Origin: Paenibacillus athensensis
Lineage (GTDB): Bacteria; Bacillota; Bacilli; Paenibacillales; NBRC-103111
Direction: 5' to 3'
NCBI RefSeq assembly: GCF_004514475.2
Contig: NZ_MYFO02000011.1
Coordinates: 71,212-135,211 of the forward strand
Length of the DNA: 64,000 nucleotides
Shown here: positions 9,197-17,232 of the stretch, one piece after another
Position numbering within the stretch: the first letter of the stretch is position 1
How the letters are laid out: each line of letters starts with the position of its first letter
Program-made: the position numbers and the translations under genes
Notes under the pieces: model-generated
Database searches by the model: none
The model's input: the letters and a program-made list of their open reading frames with translations, nothing else
What the model was told of the DNA's origin: nothing

Positions 9197-9937
9197 TCAT
9201 CTTGCTTTTTTTTGAGCAATATGCTGGTTCAAGCTCAGCAACTCCGGTTGGTTTTGCAAATATAGGACAATATCGAACAAAGTAAAGGCAGGATTCTTAG
9301 GATATAGGGCTTCGAAGATCGTTTTTATTAGCTCATAATCTTCCCTTGTATCCAGTGTAAGTCTATACTCCGGATGTCTTAAAAACGGAGATGCTTCTAT
9401 GTTAGACAGTCGATACAACTCTGGATTCTCGTAGAAATATAAAGATACATGTTCACGCACATGCAAATCCTCTTTGCTTATGAGCTCGACTTTCCGCAGC
9501 GCTTCCGTTCGAAAAATCTCTGCACTAAATCCTAGTGGGTATGTCCGCACTAAATGATTGCCAACATAATCAAGAAAAGGATGAGTTAACATCCGTTCAA
9601 TAACGGCGTCAACCGTCTCCGAATCAATCAGAGGGCAATCGCTCGTTACTTGAACGATGTAATCGGTTTCGAAAGCTTCGGCGGCCTCAACTGTGCGCAA
9701 AAGCACATCTTCTTCACTCCCTCGATAGTAGAGGACTTTTTCCTTTTGGGCTATCTCTACAACCACATCATCTTCGGTGTTGGTGGTTGTTGCTATAACG
9801 ACATTATGAATATATCGGGAACGACGCAACCTTTCAATTAAAAGAACAAGATTCGGTTGGCCCGCCATAGGCATTAAAACTTTTCCTGGAAGCCTCTTCG
9901 AGGTCATCCGTGTAGCAACAACGGCATTGATTTTCAT
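9197..9937 (-). CDS. SpsF-type cytidylyltransferase, copy 2
   Basis: A 246-aa paralogue of the protein at 7404-8141, with AVVATRMTSKRLPGKVL at the N-terminus and YIVQVTSDCPLIDSETV as the metal-binding motif. The first motif deviates from the usual QARxxSxRLP: it has ATRMTSKRLP, losing the glutamine. The start overlaps the stop of the preceding GT-B-like gene by four bases and has AAGGAGAT before it. A second activating enzyme suggests that two different acids are made, or that the divergent copy has another role. Confidence 0.75.
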   Translation of the reverse strand: MKINAVVATRMTSKRLPGKVLMPMAGQPNLVLLIERLRRSRYIHNVVIATTTNTEDDVVVEIAQKEKVLYYRGSEEDVLLRTVEAAEAFETDYIVQVTSDCPLIDSETVDAVIERMLTHPFLDYVGNHLVRTYPLGFSAEIFRTEALRKVELISKEDLHVREHVSLYFYENPELYRLSNIEASPFLRHPEYRLTLDTREDYELIKTIFEALYPKNPAFTLFDIVLYLQNQPELLSLNQHIAQKKAR

Positions 9938-10941
9938 AGCCTTATCTCCTTAAGAAACATCCCTATTCTTGCCGTTGAACGCCCATCCATCCAAATCGGC
10001 TGCTGGATGTGCCCGATTTCATTGCGAATCCCTTTAGCCAAGGTTTCAAAGCTCGCTGCCAGTTCATTATACGAATTGATCGACCTAGTTAGCTTCAACT
10101 TGTTCGTAATACAAAAATCTTCCTTTTGCAGATTAGGCTGATAGCTGATAACAGGTTTATTTAGTAAGTATGCGTGCAAAAGCCCTATTGAATTCATGCC
10201 GATAACAAGATCAACCTCCGACAGCCATTCAGTGAGATCACCGTTAACTGCATAACGTCGATAATCCGATCTCAGTTGAGGTTTATCCTTGGGATGGAAC
10301 TTTATAAATAAATCCCAACCCAGGTAGAGTTGAAACAGTTTCAATAAATCCGGAATCACCGATTCTTCATTGTAACCAAGTGAAGTTCCATAAAGTTGAG
10401 ATAGAGGCTGCGATAAAAACAGGGCTTTTTTTGACTCGCTCCCTCGCCTTTGCCGATTAACAGGCTTGGCCTTTACAAATCGATCAAGCCCCGGATGGCC
10501 CAAAATTCTGATGATATTCCCGGGCACTCCGTCGCTTATGGCCTCTTGAGACGCAAGCTCATCCATTACAATATAATACTGCGGAAAAACTTCGCTCCCA
10601 CCAGTATCAGTGCATCTTAGCTTATAGTTTGTCCAATAGTCGAGAATTGTTGCCGTAGGAACGCCGTGTTGGTTGCAATAATTCAGACATTGAATTTCAA
10701 AATCGCTGTTCCAGCTCGTTCCCGTGACTATTAAGGAAGACTCGCCGGCAAGTACAGTAGCTTCCAAACTGCGTATAACCTCAGCTTCCTTCGCAGCAAA
10801 CTGCTTATGAAGTAGTGCCGCAGGACCTACACAATACACGACGGCAGGAAGACCATGTTGTTTAAACCAATCCGCAGCAGGAAGCACCACATCTGCACCA
10901 CCAGGATCATGGGCGAGAAAGAACGCCATTTTCATAGCCAT
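9934..10941 (-). CDS. Unassigned protein with GT-B-like features in the glycosylation island
   Basis: A 335-aa protein I cannot assign to a named family. The N-terminus MAFFLAHDPGGADVVLPAADW looks like a Rossmann half of a GT-B fold. Further on, FIKFHPKDKP and IGMNSIGLLHAYLLNKPVISYQPN resemble the donor-binding half of UDP-GlcNAc 2-epimerase or polysialyl/CDP-glycerol transferase relatives. The longer frame to 11052 would overlap the aminotransferase gene by about 145 bases; the ATG at 10941 has AGAGGGAG six bases upstream and is chosen, leaving a 35-nt overlap. A glycosyltransferase or nucleotide-sugar epimerase/hydrolase role is possible. Confidence 0.6.
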   Translation of the reverse strand: MAMKMAFFLAHDPGGADVVLPAADWFKQHGLPAVVYCVGPAALLHKQFAAKEAEVIRSLEATVLAGESSLIVTGTSWNSDFEIQCLNYCNQHGVPTATILDYWTNYKLRCTDTGGSEVFPQYYIVMDELASQEAISDGVPGNIIRILGHPGLDRFVKAKPVNRQRRGSESKKALFLSQPLSQLYGTSLGYNEESVIPDLLKLFQLYLGWDLFIKFHPKDKPQLRSDYRRYAVNGDLTEWLSEVDLVIGMNSIGLLHAYLLNKPVISYQPNLQKEDFCITNKLKLTRSINSYNELAASFETLAKGIRNEIGHIQQPIWMDGRSTARIGMFLKEIRL

Positions 10942-12205
10942 ACAAGCTCCCTCTTTGGCTCCAAACCTTGTCCAATGCGGTAAAGAACTGTTCGATCTCC
11001 GTATTTGTAAAGGGAAGTCTGCAGAGGTCTGCGACCAGTAAGGTCCTTTCATAACAATCTTCTGCGACGACGCAAAGCCCCTTTGCGTAATTCTGCACAG
11101 GGTTATCGATTAAAGAAAACGGGAATGTAGTTTGATTATATACCTTTTTGTGTTGATACATCGGTAACCGGTAGATAGGTTTTTGGTAACCCTGTCCTAA
11201 TGGAAATCCTTCAGCCTTCATCGCCGCAGCAAATGTAGTTCGGGATATTTCCCATATCCGTGCATCATACTGGATAGGATACACATAGTAGGAATGCGTA
11301 TAGCCTTGAGGCACTTTCACCCCTGTCAGTCCTTGAAAACGCTGCAAACCCTCCGAAATATAAGCTGCTAGAGCACGCCTTTGCTCAAGGAAAACATCCA
11401 ATTTCTTGAGCTGTTCAATACCGATTGCTGCGTGTAATTCAGATAGTCGATAATTATTTCCCAGTACAACAGTCTCATGGTCACCCAAGTCGTCGACAAC
11501 CATCTCTCCGTGATTACGAATCAGTTGACATCTTTGCGCCAAATCATCGCGATCAGTCAATATGACGCCACCCTCACCGCTATGAATGACTTTATGATAA
11601 TTCAAACTAAAAACACCCAAATCTCCAAAAGTGCCGGTCGATTTGCCATCAATGCTCGCCCCTGGACTCTGGGCATTATCTTCAATCACAAACAAGCGGT
11701 GCTTCCGGGCAATTCGGAGAATCTCGGGTAAATTTGCAGGAAGCCCGAAAATATTGGCTACAACAATTGCTTTTGTTCGAGATGTAATCCACTTTTCAAT
11801 TTCAGCAGGATTCAAGTTATACGTATCCGGATCAATGTCAACAAAAACGGGCACCGCATTGTTCATAAGCACGGCGCTTGCCGTCGCCACCATCGTGTAG
11901 GGAGTTACCAGCACCTCATCACCAGGACCAACCTCACAAGCGGCAATTGCTGTATGCAGGGCTGTGGTAGCCGAATTGACCGTAATCGCAAATCTGCTCC
12001 CAAACTTCCGTTTGAAATCATTCTCGAATTCGCGAACCTTCTCGCCCCCTAAAAAACCTTCCCCTGCTCTCCCGATGAACGCGGAGATGTTGCCATTATC
12101 CATAACACGTGCAACAGCTTCCTTTTCCTCATTACCTATGGTCGTTATCCAAGGAATAGCTGACTCTCTGACAGGCATGCCGCCCAAAATTGCCAGTTGA
12201 CTCAT
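10907..12205 (-). CDS. DegT/DnrJ/EryC1/StrS aminotransferase, second copy
   Basis: PLP-dependent sugar aminotransferase of 432 aa, longer than the PseC copy and clearly of another subgroup. The PLP lysine is K205 in NYHKVIHSGEGG, and the pyridine-N aspartate is D176 in VIEDNAQSPG. It is followed downstream by the GT-B-like gene and preceded by an acetyltransferase and a Gfo/Idh/MocA oxidoreductase. That trio (oxidise, aminate, acylate) resembles the logic of the WbpB/WbpE/WbpD pathway and suggests an acylamino sugar other than pseudaminic acid. The ATG start has GGAGCGGGGG upstream. Confidence 0.85.
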   Translation of the reverse strand: MSQLAILGGMPVRESAIPWITTIGNEEKEAVARVMDNGNISAFIGRAGEGFLGGEKVREFENDFKRKFGSRFAITVNSATTALHTAIAACEVGPGDEVLVTPYTMVATASAVLMNNAVPVFVDIDPDTYNLNPAEIEKWITSRTKAIVVANIFGLPANLPEILRIARKHRLFVIEDNAQSPGASIDGKSTGTFGDLGVFSLNYHKVIHSGEGGVILTDRDDLAQRCQLIRNHGEMVVDDLGDHETVVLGNNYRLSELHAAIGIEQLKKLDVFLEQRRALAAYISEGLQRFQGLTGVKVPQGYTHSYYVYPIQYDARIWEISRTTFAAAMKAEGFPLGQGYQKPIYRLPMYQHKKVYNQTTFPFSLIDNPVQNYAKGLCVVAEDCYERTLLVADLCRLPFTNTEIEQFFTALDKVWSQRGSLYGYENGVLSRP

Positions 12206-12777
12206 TGTTTATTCCCCCGCTCCTTAGTTCGATGCCGATTCCATTCTTCACGAAGTAACCCGTATACATACACATCCACATATGCATGGCTTTTAAAAAC
12301 AGCCGACCGCTTGACACCCTCCTGTACAAACCCAAGAGCTTGAGCCAGCTTCTGCATGCCAATATTCGTTGCATAGGTTCCGCAGCCGATCCGATTCAAA
12401 TTTAGCTCACCGAAACCATGATCAATGATTAATTGTGAAGCCTCCTTCGCATAACCCTTACCCCAATACGCGCTTTGTCCTAACACAATCGCATATTCCG
12501 CACTCCTGTGCAAATGGTCGATATTTTGCAGCGCAATATTGCCGATGTGCTCGTCCGACTCATAGGCGACAATCGCTAAAATCAAAGCATCCTTTGTCGT
12601 TCGAGCAAATTCGATGTAAGCTAAAGCCCCTTGGTAAGAATAAGGGTAGCGGTGATGGTTATTAAACCGACAAACCTCTGAATCATTGAACCACTGCAAA
12701 TAATTGTCCGCAGCATCGCTTTCATTCAACATCCTCAGGTACACACGCTCGCCACGCAAAAAAGCTTCACGGCTCAC
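12202..12777 (-). CDS. GNAT-family sugar N-acetyltransferase (PseH candidate)
   Basis: A 191-aa GNAT protein of the RimJ/RimL type. RGERVYLRMLNESDAADNYLQW at the N-terminus, the acetyl-CoA loop region VLGQSAYWGKGYAKEA, and ATNIGMQKLAQALGFVQEG near the C-terminus are the family landmarks. It starts with GTG, with AAGGAGGGG before it, and overlaps the aminotransferase start by four bases. In Pse operons the PseH acetyltransferase N-acetylates the 4-amino sugar produced by PseC; this is the only acetyltransferase in the island. Its coupling to the second aminotransferase gene leaves open which amine it serves. Confidence 0.75.
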   Translation of the reverse strand: MSREAFLRGERVYLRMLNESDAADNYLQWFNDSEVCRFNNHHRYPYSYQGALAYIEFARTTKDALILAIVAYESDEHIGNIALQNIDHLHRSAEYAIVLGQSAYWGKGYAKEASQLIIDHGFGELNLNRIGCGTYATNIGMQKLAQALGFVQEGVKRSAVFKSHAYVDVYVYGLLREEWNRHRTKERGNKQ

Positions 12778-12800
12778 CCTAACCCCTCCTTACTCTGATA

Positions 12801-13805
12801 TTATAAAGGTTTCACAGGTTCCCATTGCCGAGATAAATAGGATCGCTGAACCGCTTCAGCAATAAAGATCGGATGCAGCCCGTCCTTTAACGTACAGACC
12901 GGCTGCTGTTTGCCATCGACCACATCGGCGATATGTTCCATAGCATGCTTCAACGTTGAATCGTGCAGCAGATTGTCATCAAACTTATCCAGATGCAAGC
13001 TTTGAAAACCCGAAAACAATTGGTGCTCACCGACCCTCTCATAACGAACTTTATTGCCGCTTTCCAAGATTGTAATCTTGCCTCTGGTCAAATATAAATC
13101 CATTTCAAACATGTAGTAATATCGGTCGTCAAAAGCCTCTGCGTACCCGCTAACTTGACGTTCCGTGGTAAAATGCAACGTGAACGATGAGTCCCCCTCA
13201 TGATCTGCCGAAGTCGGCACTTGGTCGATCACCAAGACACTTTGCAAACGACCTGCAAACCAACTGACCAAATCAAAAATATGGGAGCCTGTATTATAAA
13301 TACCTCTTGTATACCTCAGATGAATTCGCTGCAATTCTCCGTAAGCGCCTTGCCGCAACGCCTCGTATATTCGCTGCATACCCTTATTCCAGCGACGCGA
13401 CAAGTTGGGTATAAGCATGCACCCCGTTGTCTGCATCAGTTCGTGTAAACTGCGGGCTTCGTCCAGATTCGCAACTACCGGCTTTTCACAAAAAATCAGC
13501 TTGGTTGACGTCGTAGATATTATCTCGCGGATCAACGCAAGATGATTGTCCGGTGGTGTGCAAATGCTGATCACTTCGGCAGCATGATCTTGAAGCATAG
13601 CTGTCACTTGAGTGTAAAACCTCACGGAATCGTCAAAGCCCCGAAGTAGGGATTCTCTTCCTTGGTGTATGTCCGCGGCGGCCACCAGACGGAACCGCTC
13701 ACTGTCTAGGTAGGCAGTCGTATGGCTAGAAGGCTTGTGTCTTAATGGGTCCAGATCATACAACAGCCCAATTTGTCCAAGACCGATAATCAGTGAGTGT
13801 AGCAT
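12801..13805 (-). CDS. Gfo/Idh/MocA-family oxidoreductase
   Basis: NAD(P)-dependent sugar oxidoreductase, 334 aa. The N-terminal Rossmann motif is IIGLGQIGLLYD; the family motif EKPV occurs in KLIFCEKPVVANLDEA, and ISICTPPDNH matches the substrate-side loop. A start at 13805 is preferred over 13826 because GGGGAGCG lies just before it. Such enzymes oxidise a sugar hydroxyl to a ketone ahead of amination, in line with the aminotransferase two genes downstream. The substrate is unknown. Confidence 0.8.
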   Translation of the reverse strand: MLHSLIIGLGQIGLLYDLDPLRHKPSSHTTAYLDSERFRLVAAADIHQGRESLLRGFDDSVRFYTQVTAMLQDHAAEVISICTPPDNHLALIREIISTTSTKLIFCEKPVVANLDEARSLHELMQTTGCMLIPNLSRRWNKGMQRIYEALRQGAYGELQRIHLRYTRGIYNTGSHIFDLVSWFAGRLQSVLVIDQVPTSADHEGDSSFTLHFTTERQVSGYAEAFDDRYYYMFEMDLYLTRGKITILESGNKVRYERVGEHQLFSGFQSLHLDKFDDNLLHDSTLKHAMEHIADVVDGKQQPVCTLKDGLHPIFIAEAVQRSYLSRQWEPVKPL

Positions 13806-13837
13806 TCTTAACGCTCCCCGTATCATTACATTGCGAG

Positions 13838-14473
13838 CTACTTTTTCTCTAACAGGTACATTTGATCCACATTATTTACGTTTTTCAAATACCGATGCTT
13901 CATTTCCTTCACAAGACGCAGATCGCTAAAACGCTCTAATAACATACCCGCAAAATTGGCTTTCCATAGCTTGTCTCCGTTACCGTGATAATCAATCTCC
14001 GTATATTGATCCGCATAGTATTCAAATCCCCAAATATAGCGACTACTAACTCGATACATCTCGTCCATTACTTTGCCAATATCCTTGGGGGCAATGTGAA
14101 TCAACACGCCGCTCGTATAGACCATATCGAAGTAGCCATCCTTAAACGGCAGATCAAACGCCGATCCCTGGATAATATTGATCCCAGTGGTACGTGTTTT
14201 GGCCCGTTTTACTGCATAATGTTGCAACTCAACCCCATACAATTTATCGAAGCCTATAGACTGCAGATTTAGCAAAATATTCCCTACATTGCAACCCACT
14301 TCCAGTACCCGGCTTGTCGTAAACTCTTTAATAAACGCAGTATTCATGTCCGTTCTGGTAATACCGTACTGGTCTGCATAAATCCGATCCAACTCCTCGA
14401 CGGAGAACGTATTTCGATCCGTATAGTCGGCTCCGAACTTGCCCTTCCAAAAATCAATCTGCTGCGTGTTCAT
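13838..14473 (-). CDS. SAM-dependent methyltransferase, pseudaminic-acid-associated type
   Basis: Class I methyltransferase of 211 aa. The SAM-binding motif I is LEVGCNVGNILLNL, followed by the acidic residue in LYGVELQHYA and the motif IV region FDMVYTSGVLIHI. This resembles the small methylases found in nonulosonic acid clusters, which would methylate the sugar or its N-acyl group. The start is set at 14473, where GGAGGGAGG precedes ATG; it overlaps the end of the Maf gene by 20 nt. Methylation of a sugar is inference from context. Confidence 0.75.
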   Translation of the reverse strand: MNTQQIDFWKGKFGADYTDRNTFSVEELDRIYADQYGITRTDMNTAFIKEFTTSRVLEVGCNVGNILLNLQSIGFDKLYGVELQHYAVKRAKTRTTGINIIQGSAFDLPFKDGYFDMVYTSGVLIHIAPKDIGKVMDEMYRVSSRYIWGFEYYADQYTEIDYHGNGDKLWKANFAGMLLERFSDLRLVKEMKHRYLKNVNNVDQMYLLEKK

Positions 14474-16367
14474 ACTGGATGCCTCCCTCCGTATGGTCAT
14501 TAAGCTTGCCTGCTGTGAACGTCTGGATATTATTCATGATCAGCTGATAGAAGGGCTCGTTTTCCTGCATCACCTTCTGACAGTCCAATACAAATGCTCC
14601 AAATGGTTTAATAACGGCACGCGCTTTTTCAATAATATTCGGAATTGAGTTTATTTCCAAAATCGCCTTTTGGAAAAAATCGTATTGGACTTTGACCATA
14701 GGCTCTAAGAATATCAAATAATACAAATTAGCATAGAGACTCCTATTGAGTTTACCGATCTGATCAAGTAAAGTAGATGTTTTCTTTGCCTGCTTCCCAA
14801 CGGCCGCAGCCTCCAGCTTCTTCAACGTCTTGGCAATTTGTAAAATCAAGTCATCCAGTGCGTCGTGGTGCTTCTTCATCTCTTCCATCTTTGCACTAAG
14901 GCTTTTATAATCGTATTCCGTAGGTTCGCCTTCGTACCAGGTTCGATTCACAATATCCTTTCGGGTCAGTCTGTTCCGAATAATATTCGCCAAAGTTTCA
15001 AAAGGGGCTCCAGCAATTCGCGCTCCGCCACGAGTTGTGTTCAAGATGGTTGTTTGCGGTATAGTAGCGATGATCTGCTCCATTTGTCTTCTGCTTACAT
15101 TATGGGCCTCCTGAGTAAACACCACGCCACCGTCTACATCCTCCACCTCAATAAGCGTACTTAGTTCTGCATCCTTTAGATAAGTAGGGCGTTGATTGTA
15201 CTTCACACCGTTGGCGTAATACTGATGGTTTCTATAAGAAAAGTTCTGCCCAACCAAGACGATCAATTCTGCACCAAGCTTGCTGACCAATTGTAAAGCC
15301 ACTACAGCTACGGAAGCAGCGTCGGTAATTACGTCCTCTTTGTTAAAATTATCGCCCTCTAAAAAATATGGAGAAAGATGATCCTGATTCATGAACATAT
15401 GAAGCATCGGACCAGGATAGTCTTCCAAAGTTTTAAGCCCGACGGTTGATCCAAAAACAATAGGCAGCGGAATTTTTTGCTCAAATACTTCCTTGAAAAC
15501 TTCGAAATTGCCATAGTTCGGGTCATACGATACTACAGCATCGGGCATGATGTCATTTGCCAAAAGCGCTTTATTAGCCGAACCAACAGCAAATATATAG
15601 GCAAGCCCGTCGTCTTTAATTTTTTTCAAATGTACATACTCATCCTCAAGTGATGGACCCGCTGCGACGATGACAAAGGGCTTGTCTTTAAATATCTGTT
15701 TTTTGCTGCTAATCATATTTTGGGATTTTAGAATTTTTAAAAAATTACACTCTACATTGTAGGTCCAGATTTGTTGGTAGCCTACGTTGGTTTGTAAGTT
15801 CATTAACTTATGTTTGACATATTTCTTGAACAAAGCCATAAACTCCCTAGTCATATCCGGAAAAATCCGTTCGTAAGCCGGGTTAACGATCACCAGAACA
15901 TCAGTAGAGAAGTTATCAAGGACGTGGCGAATATAAAAATCGACAGAACCCCCTACAAAGATGTTCATCAATCGCTTTAACGGAAAAACGCTAATATGCT
16001 TTGTCTTCAATAATTGGAAAAGTACGGCCGGCAATGGTTCATAGATGGTATAATTCACAGCCGGATATTTGCTCATCAGCAGTTGAATATGGTAGCCCAT
16101 CCCTGCGCCGAAAAAAAATACATGCTTAGTTGATTTGACGGATTCCAAGTAAGGCTCTATCCATTTCTGCGCTTCATTCTGCGGATCGTACTGACTATGC
16201 AAATATACCGTTTTATCGTTTAATTCTAATGAAATATTGGGTAGCGAATTTTTTGCCAGCTTAACTTCGACAGATTCCTTCGCGAGTGAAGCAGCGTTAC
16301 TATCCATGTAAGTCCAAACATTCTTGTACTTCTCCTTACATAGCTGCATGTTCTCATTGAAGATCAT
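14454..16367 (-). CDS. Maf-type flagellin glycosyltransferase (DUF115, MptE-like)
   Basis: A 637-aa protein of the motility accessory factor family, which transfers pseudaminic or legionaminic acid from CMP to serine/threonine of flagellin. The central domain has the hallmark VIVAAGPSLEDE and AVGSANKALLANDIMPD, VVSYDPN, and GAELIVLVGQNFSY, all typical of the DUF115/MptE-like fold. N- and C-terminal parts are helical, the latter with a coiled-coil around EEMKKHHDALDDLILQIAK. Start at 16367 is supported by GTGAGGTT. Being the only clear glycosyltransferase for the acid in the island, it is the probable last enzyme, acting on Hag encoded next to it. Confidence 0.85.
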   Translation of the reverse strand: MIFNENMQLCKEKYKNVWTYMDSNAASLAKESVEVKLAKNSLPNISLELNDKTVYLHSQYDPQNEAQKWIEPYLESVKSTKHVFFFGAGMGYHIQLLMSKYPAVNYTIYEPLPAVLFQLLKTKHISVFPLKRLMNIFVGGSVDFYIRHVLDNFSTDVLVIVNPAYERIFPDMTREFMALFKKYVKHKLMNLQTNVGYQQIWTYNVECNFLKILKSQNMISSKKQIFKDKPFVIVAAGPSLEDEYVHLKKIKDDGLAYIFAVGSANKALLANDIMPDAVVSYDPNYGNFEVFKEVFEQKIPLPIVFGSTVGLKTLEDYPGPMLHMFMNQDHLSPYFLEGDNFNKEDVITDAASVAVVALQLVSKLGAELIVLVGQNFSYRNHQYYANGVKYNQRPTYLKDAELSTLIEVEDVDGGVVFTQEAHNVSRRQMEQIIATIPQTTILNTTRGGARIAGAPFETLANIIRNRLTRKDIVNRTWYEGEPTEYDYKSLSAKMEEMKKHHDALDDLILQIAKTLKKLEAAAVGKQAKKTSTLLDQIGKLNRSLYANLYYLIFLEPMVKVQYDFFQKAILEINSIPNIIEKARAVIKPFGAFVLDCQKVMQENEPFYQLIMNNIQTFTAGKLNDHTEGGIQYEHAAD

Positions 16368-16980
16368 CACGCTTAACCTCACAATCAAGAGTTTCTCCAA
16401 GCTCGTGGTGCAGATCAGCTAGTAGCGGTTTAAATTCGTAATGAATAAGGTCTGCAATAAGTGAATTGTCCTTATCTGTAGAAGCTTCCATTAGCTGCTG
16501 TAAACTGGCATGTATTTGCTGAAGGTATACTTCTGAAGAGCTAAAGCTCATATATGGGCTTCGAGCAGAACGTATGCTCTCCAACGTTATAATGATATAC
16601 TCCAAACCTTCTATAAAAGAATGAAATGTACTCCATACTTCATCACTAAATCCTTGGTATATGCGATTCGTGAAAGCATCGAGTTCGGGCAGCGCTCTGC
16701 CTAGATATTCAGTCGATCTAACGATCAATTGATCAATATGCTCGCGTTCGGCAATTGTTTCTACTCGAATTTCCTCTATTTGAGCCATATGTTCTGTCAA
16801 ATATCCATAGAAATCCTCTTCAAGTGGTTCTCCATTCACCGTAATGTGTTGAATAATAACATTAGATCGCTTAGCCAACTCATTGATTTTATGAATAATA
16901 GTCTCAATTTCATTCAATTCGTTAGCAAACTGCAAAACTTCATCAAGCATATAAATTTTCATGATATTTAGCGACCCCAT
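16354..16980 (-). CDS. Unassigned helical protein, first gene of the island operon
   Basis: A 208-aa acidic protein with no family I can name. The sequence is predicted largely helical with heptad-like stretches (VLQFANELNEIETIIHKINEL and later EEIRVETIAEREHIDQL). There is no signal peptide or membrane segment. It overlaps the maf start by 14 nt and lies 26 nt after the sigma-D -10 box at 17006, so it is the promoter-proximal gene. A start at 16962 (MKIYMLDEV) is an alternative; neither has a strong ribosome site. Partner or chaperone of Maf or flagellin is possible but untested. Confidence 0.7.
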   Translation of the reverse strand: MGSLNIMKIYMLDEVLQFANELNEIETIIHKINELAKRSNVIIQHITVNGEPLEEDFYGYLTEHMAQIEEIRVETIAEREHIDQLIVRSTEYLGRALPELDAFTNRIYQGFSDEVWSTFHSFIEGLEYIIITLESIRSARSPYMSFSSSEVYLQQIHASLQQLMEASTDKDNSLIADLIHYEFKPLLADLHHELGETLDCEVKRDDLQ

Positions 16981-17005
16981 TTCTCTGGAACATCCTTATA
17001 TCTTT

Positions 17006-17033
17006 ATATCGGTTGATTCATGAAAAATCTTTA
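17006..17033 (-). promoter_or_regulatory. Sigma-D promoter of the flagellin glycosylation operon
   Basis: Minus-strand TAAA (17030-17033), 16 bp, ACCGATAT (17006-17013). This is one mismatch from the sigma-D consensus TAAA-N15/16-GCCGATAT. The predicted transcript starts near 17000, about 20 nt before the first ORF. No other promoter is needed for the operon because all internal gaps are short or negative. Confidence 0.75.
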
Positions 17034-17162
17034 TTAAATCCTAAATTGTTTTATAAATCCGCGTAAGGCAAACTCGAATATTAAACCATATTTAGCATTC
17101 CCAATCATTACAAATTCAGTCATGAAACCAAGTCAAGAATAGAATTATTATGGTTTTCATAA

Positions 17163-17200
17163 AGCAAAAGACTGCCGCATATACTCGGCAGTCTTTTGCT
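17163..17200 (-). terminator. Rho-independent terminator of hag
   Basis: Perfect 15-bp inverted repeat (17163-17177 with 17186-17200) around an 8-nt loop, 33 bases past the hag stop. The T-rich run is partly within the 3' arm (CTTTTGCTTTATG on the minus strand). It separates hag from the island promoter. Confidence 0.85.
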
Positions 17201-17232
17201 TAAAACGCAAATATTCATTTGTAAGGCAATTA

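Noticed and set aside
2514-16980. Mobile-element origin of the glycosylation island
   Set aside because: No transposase, integrase, tRNA or terminal repeats were seen at either edge.
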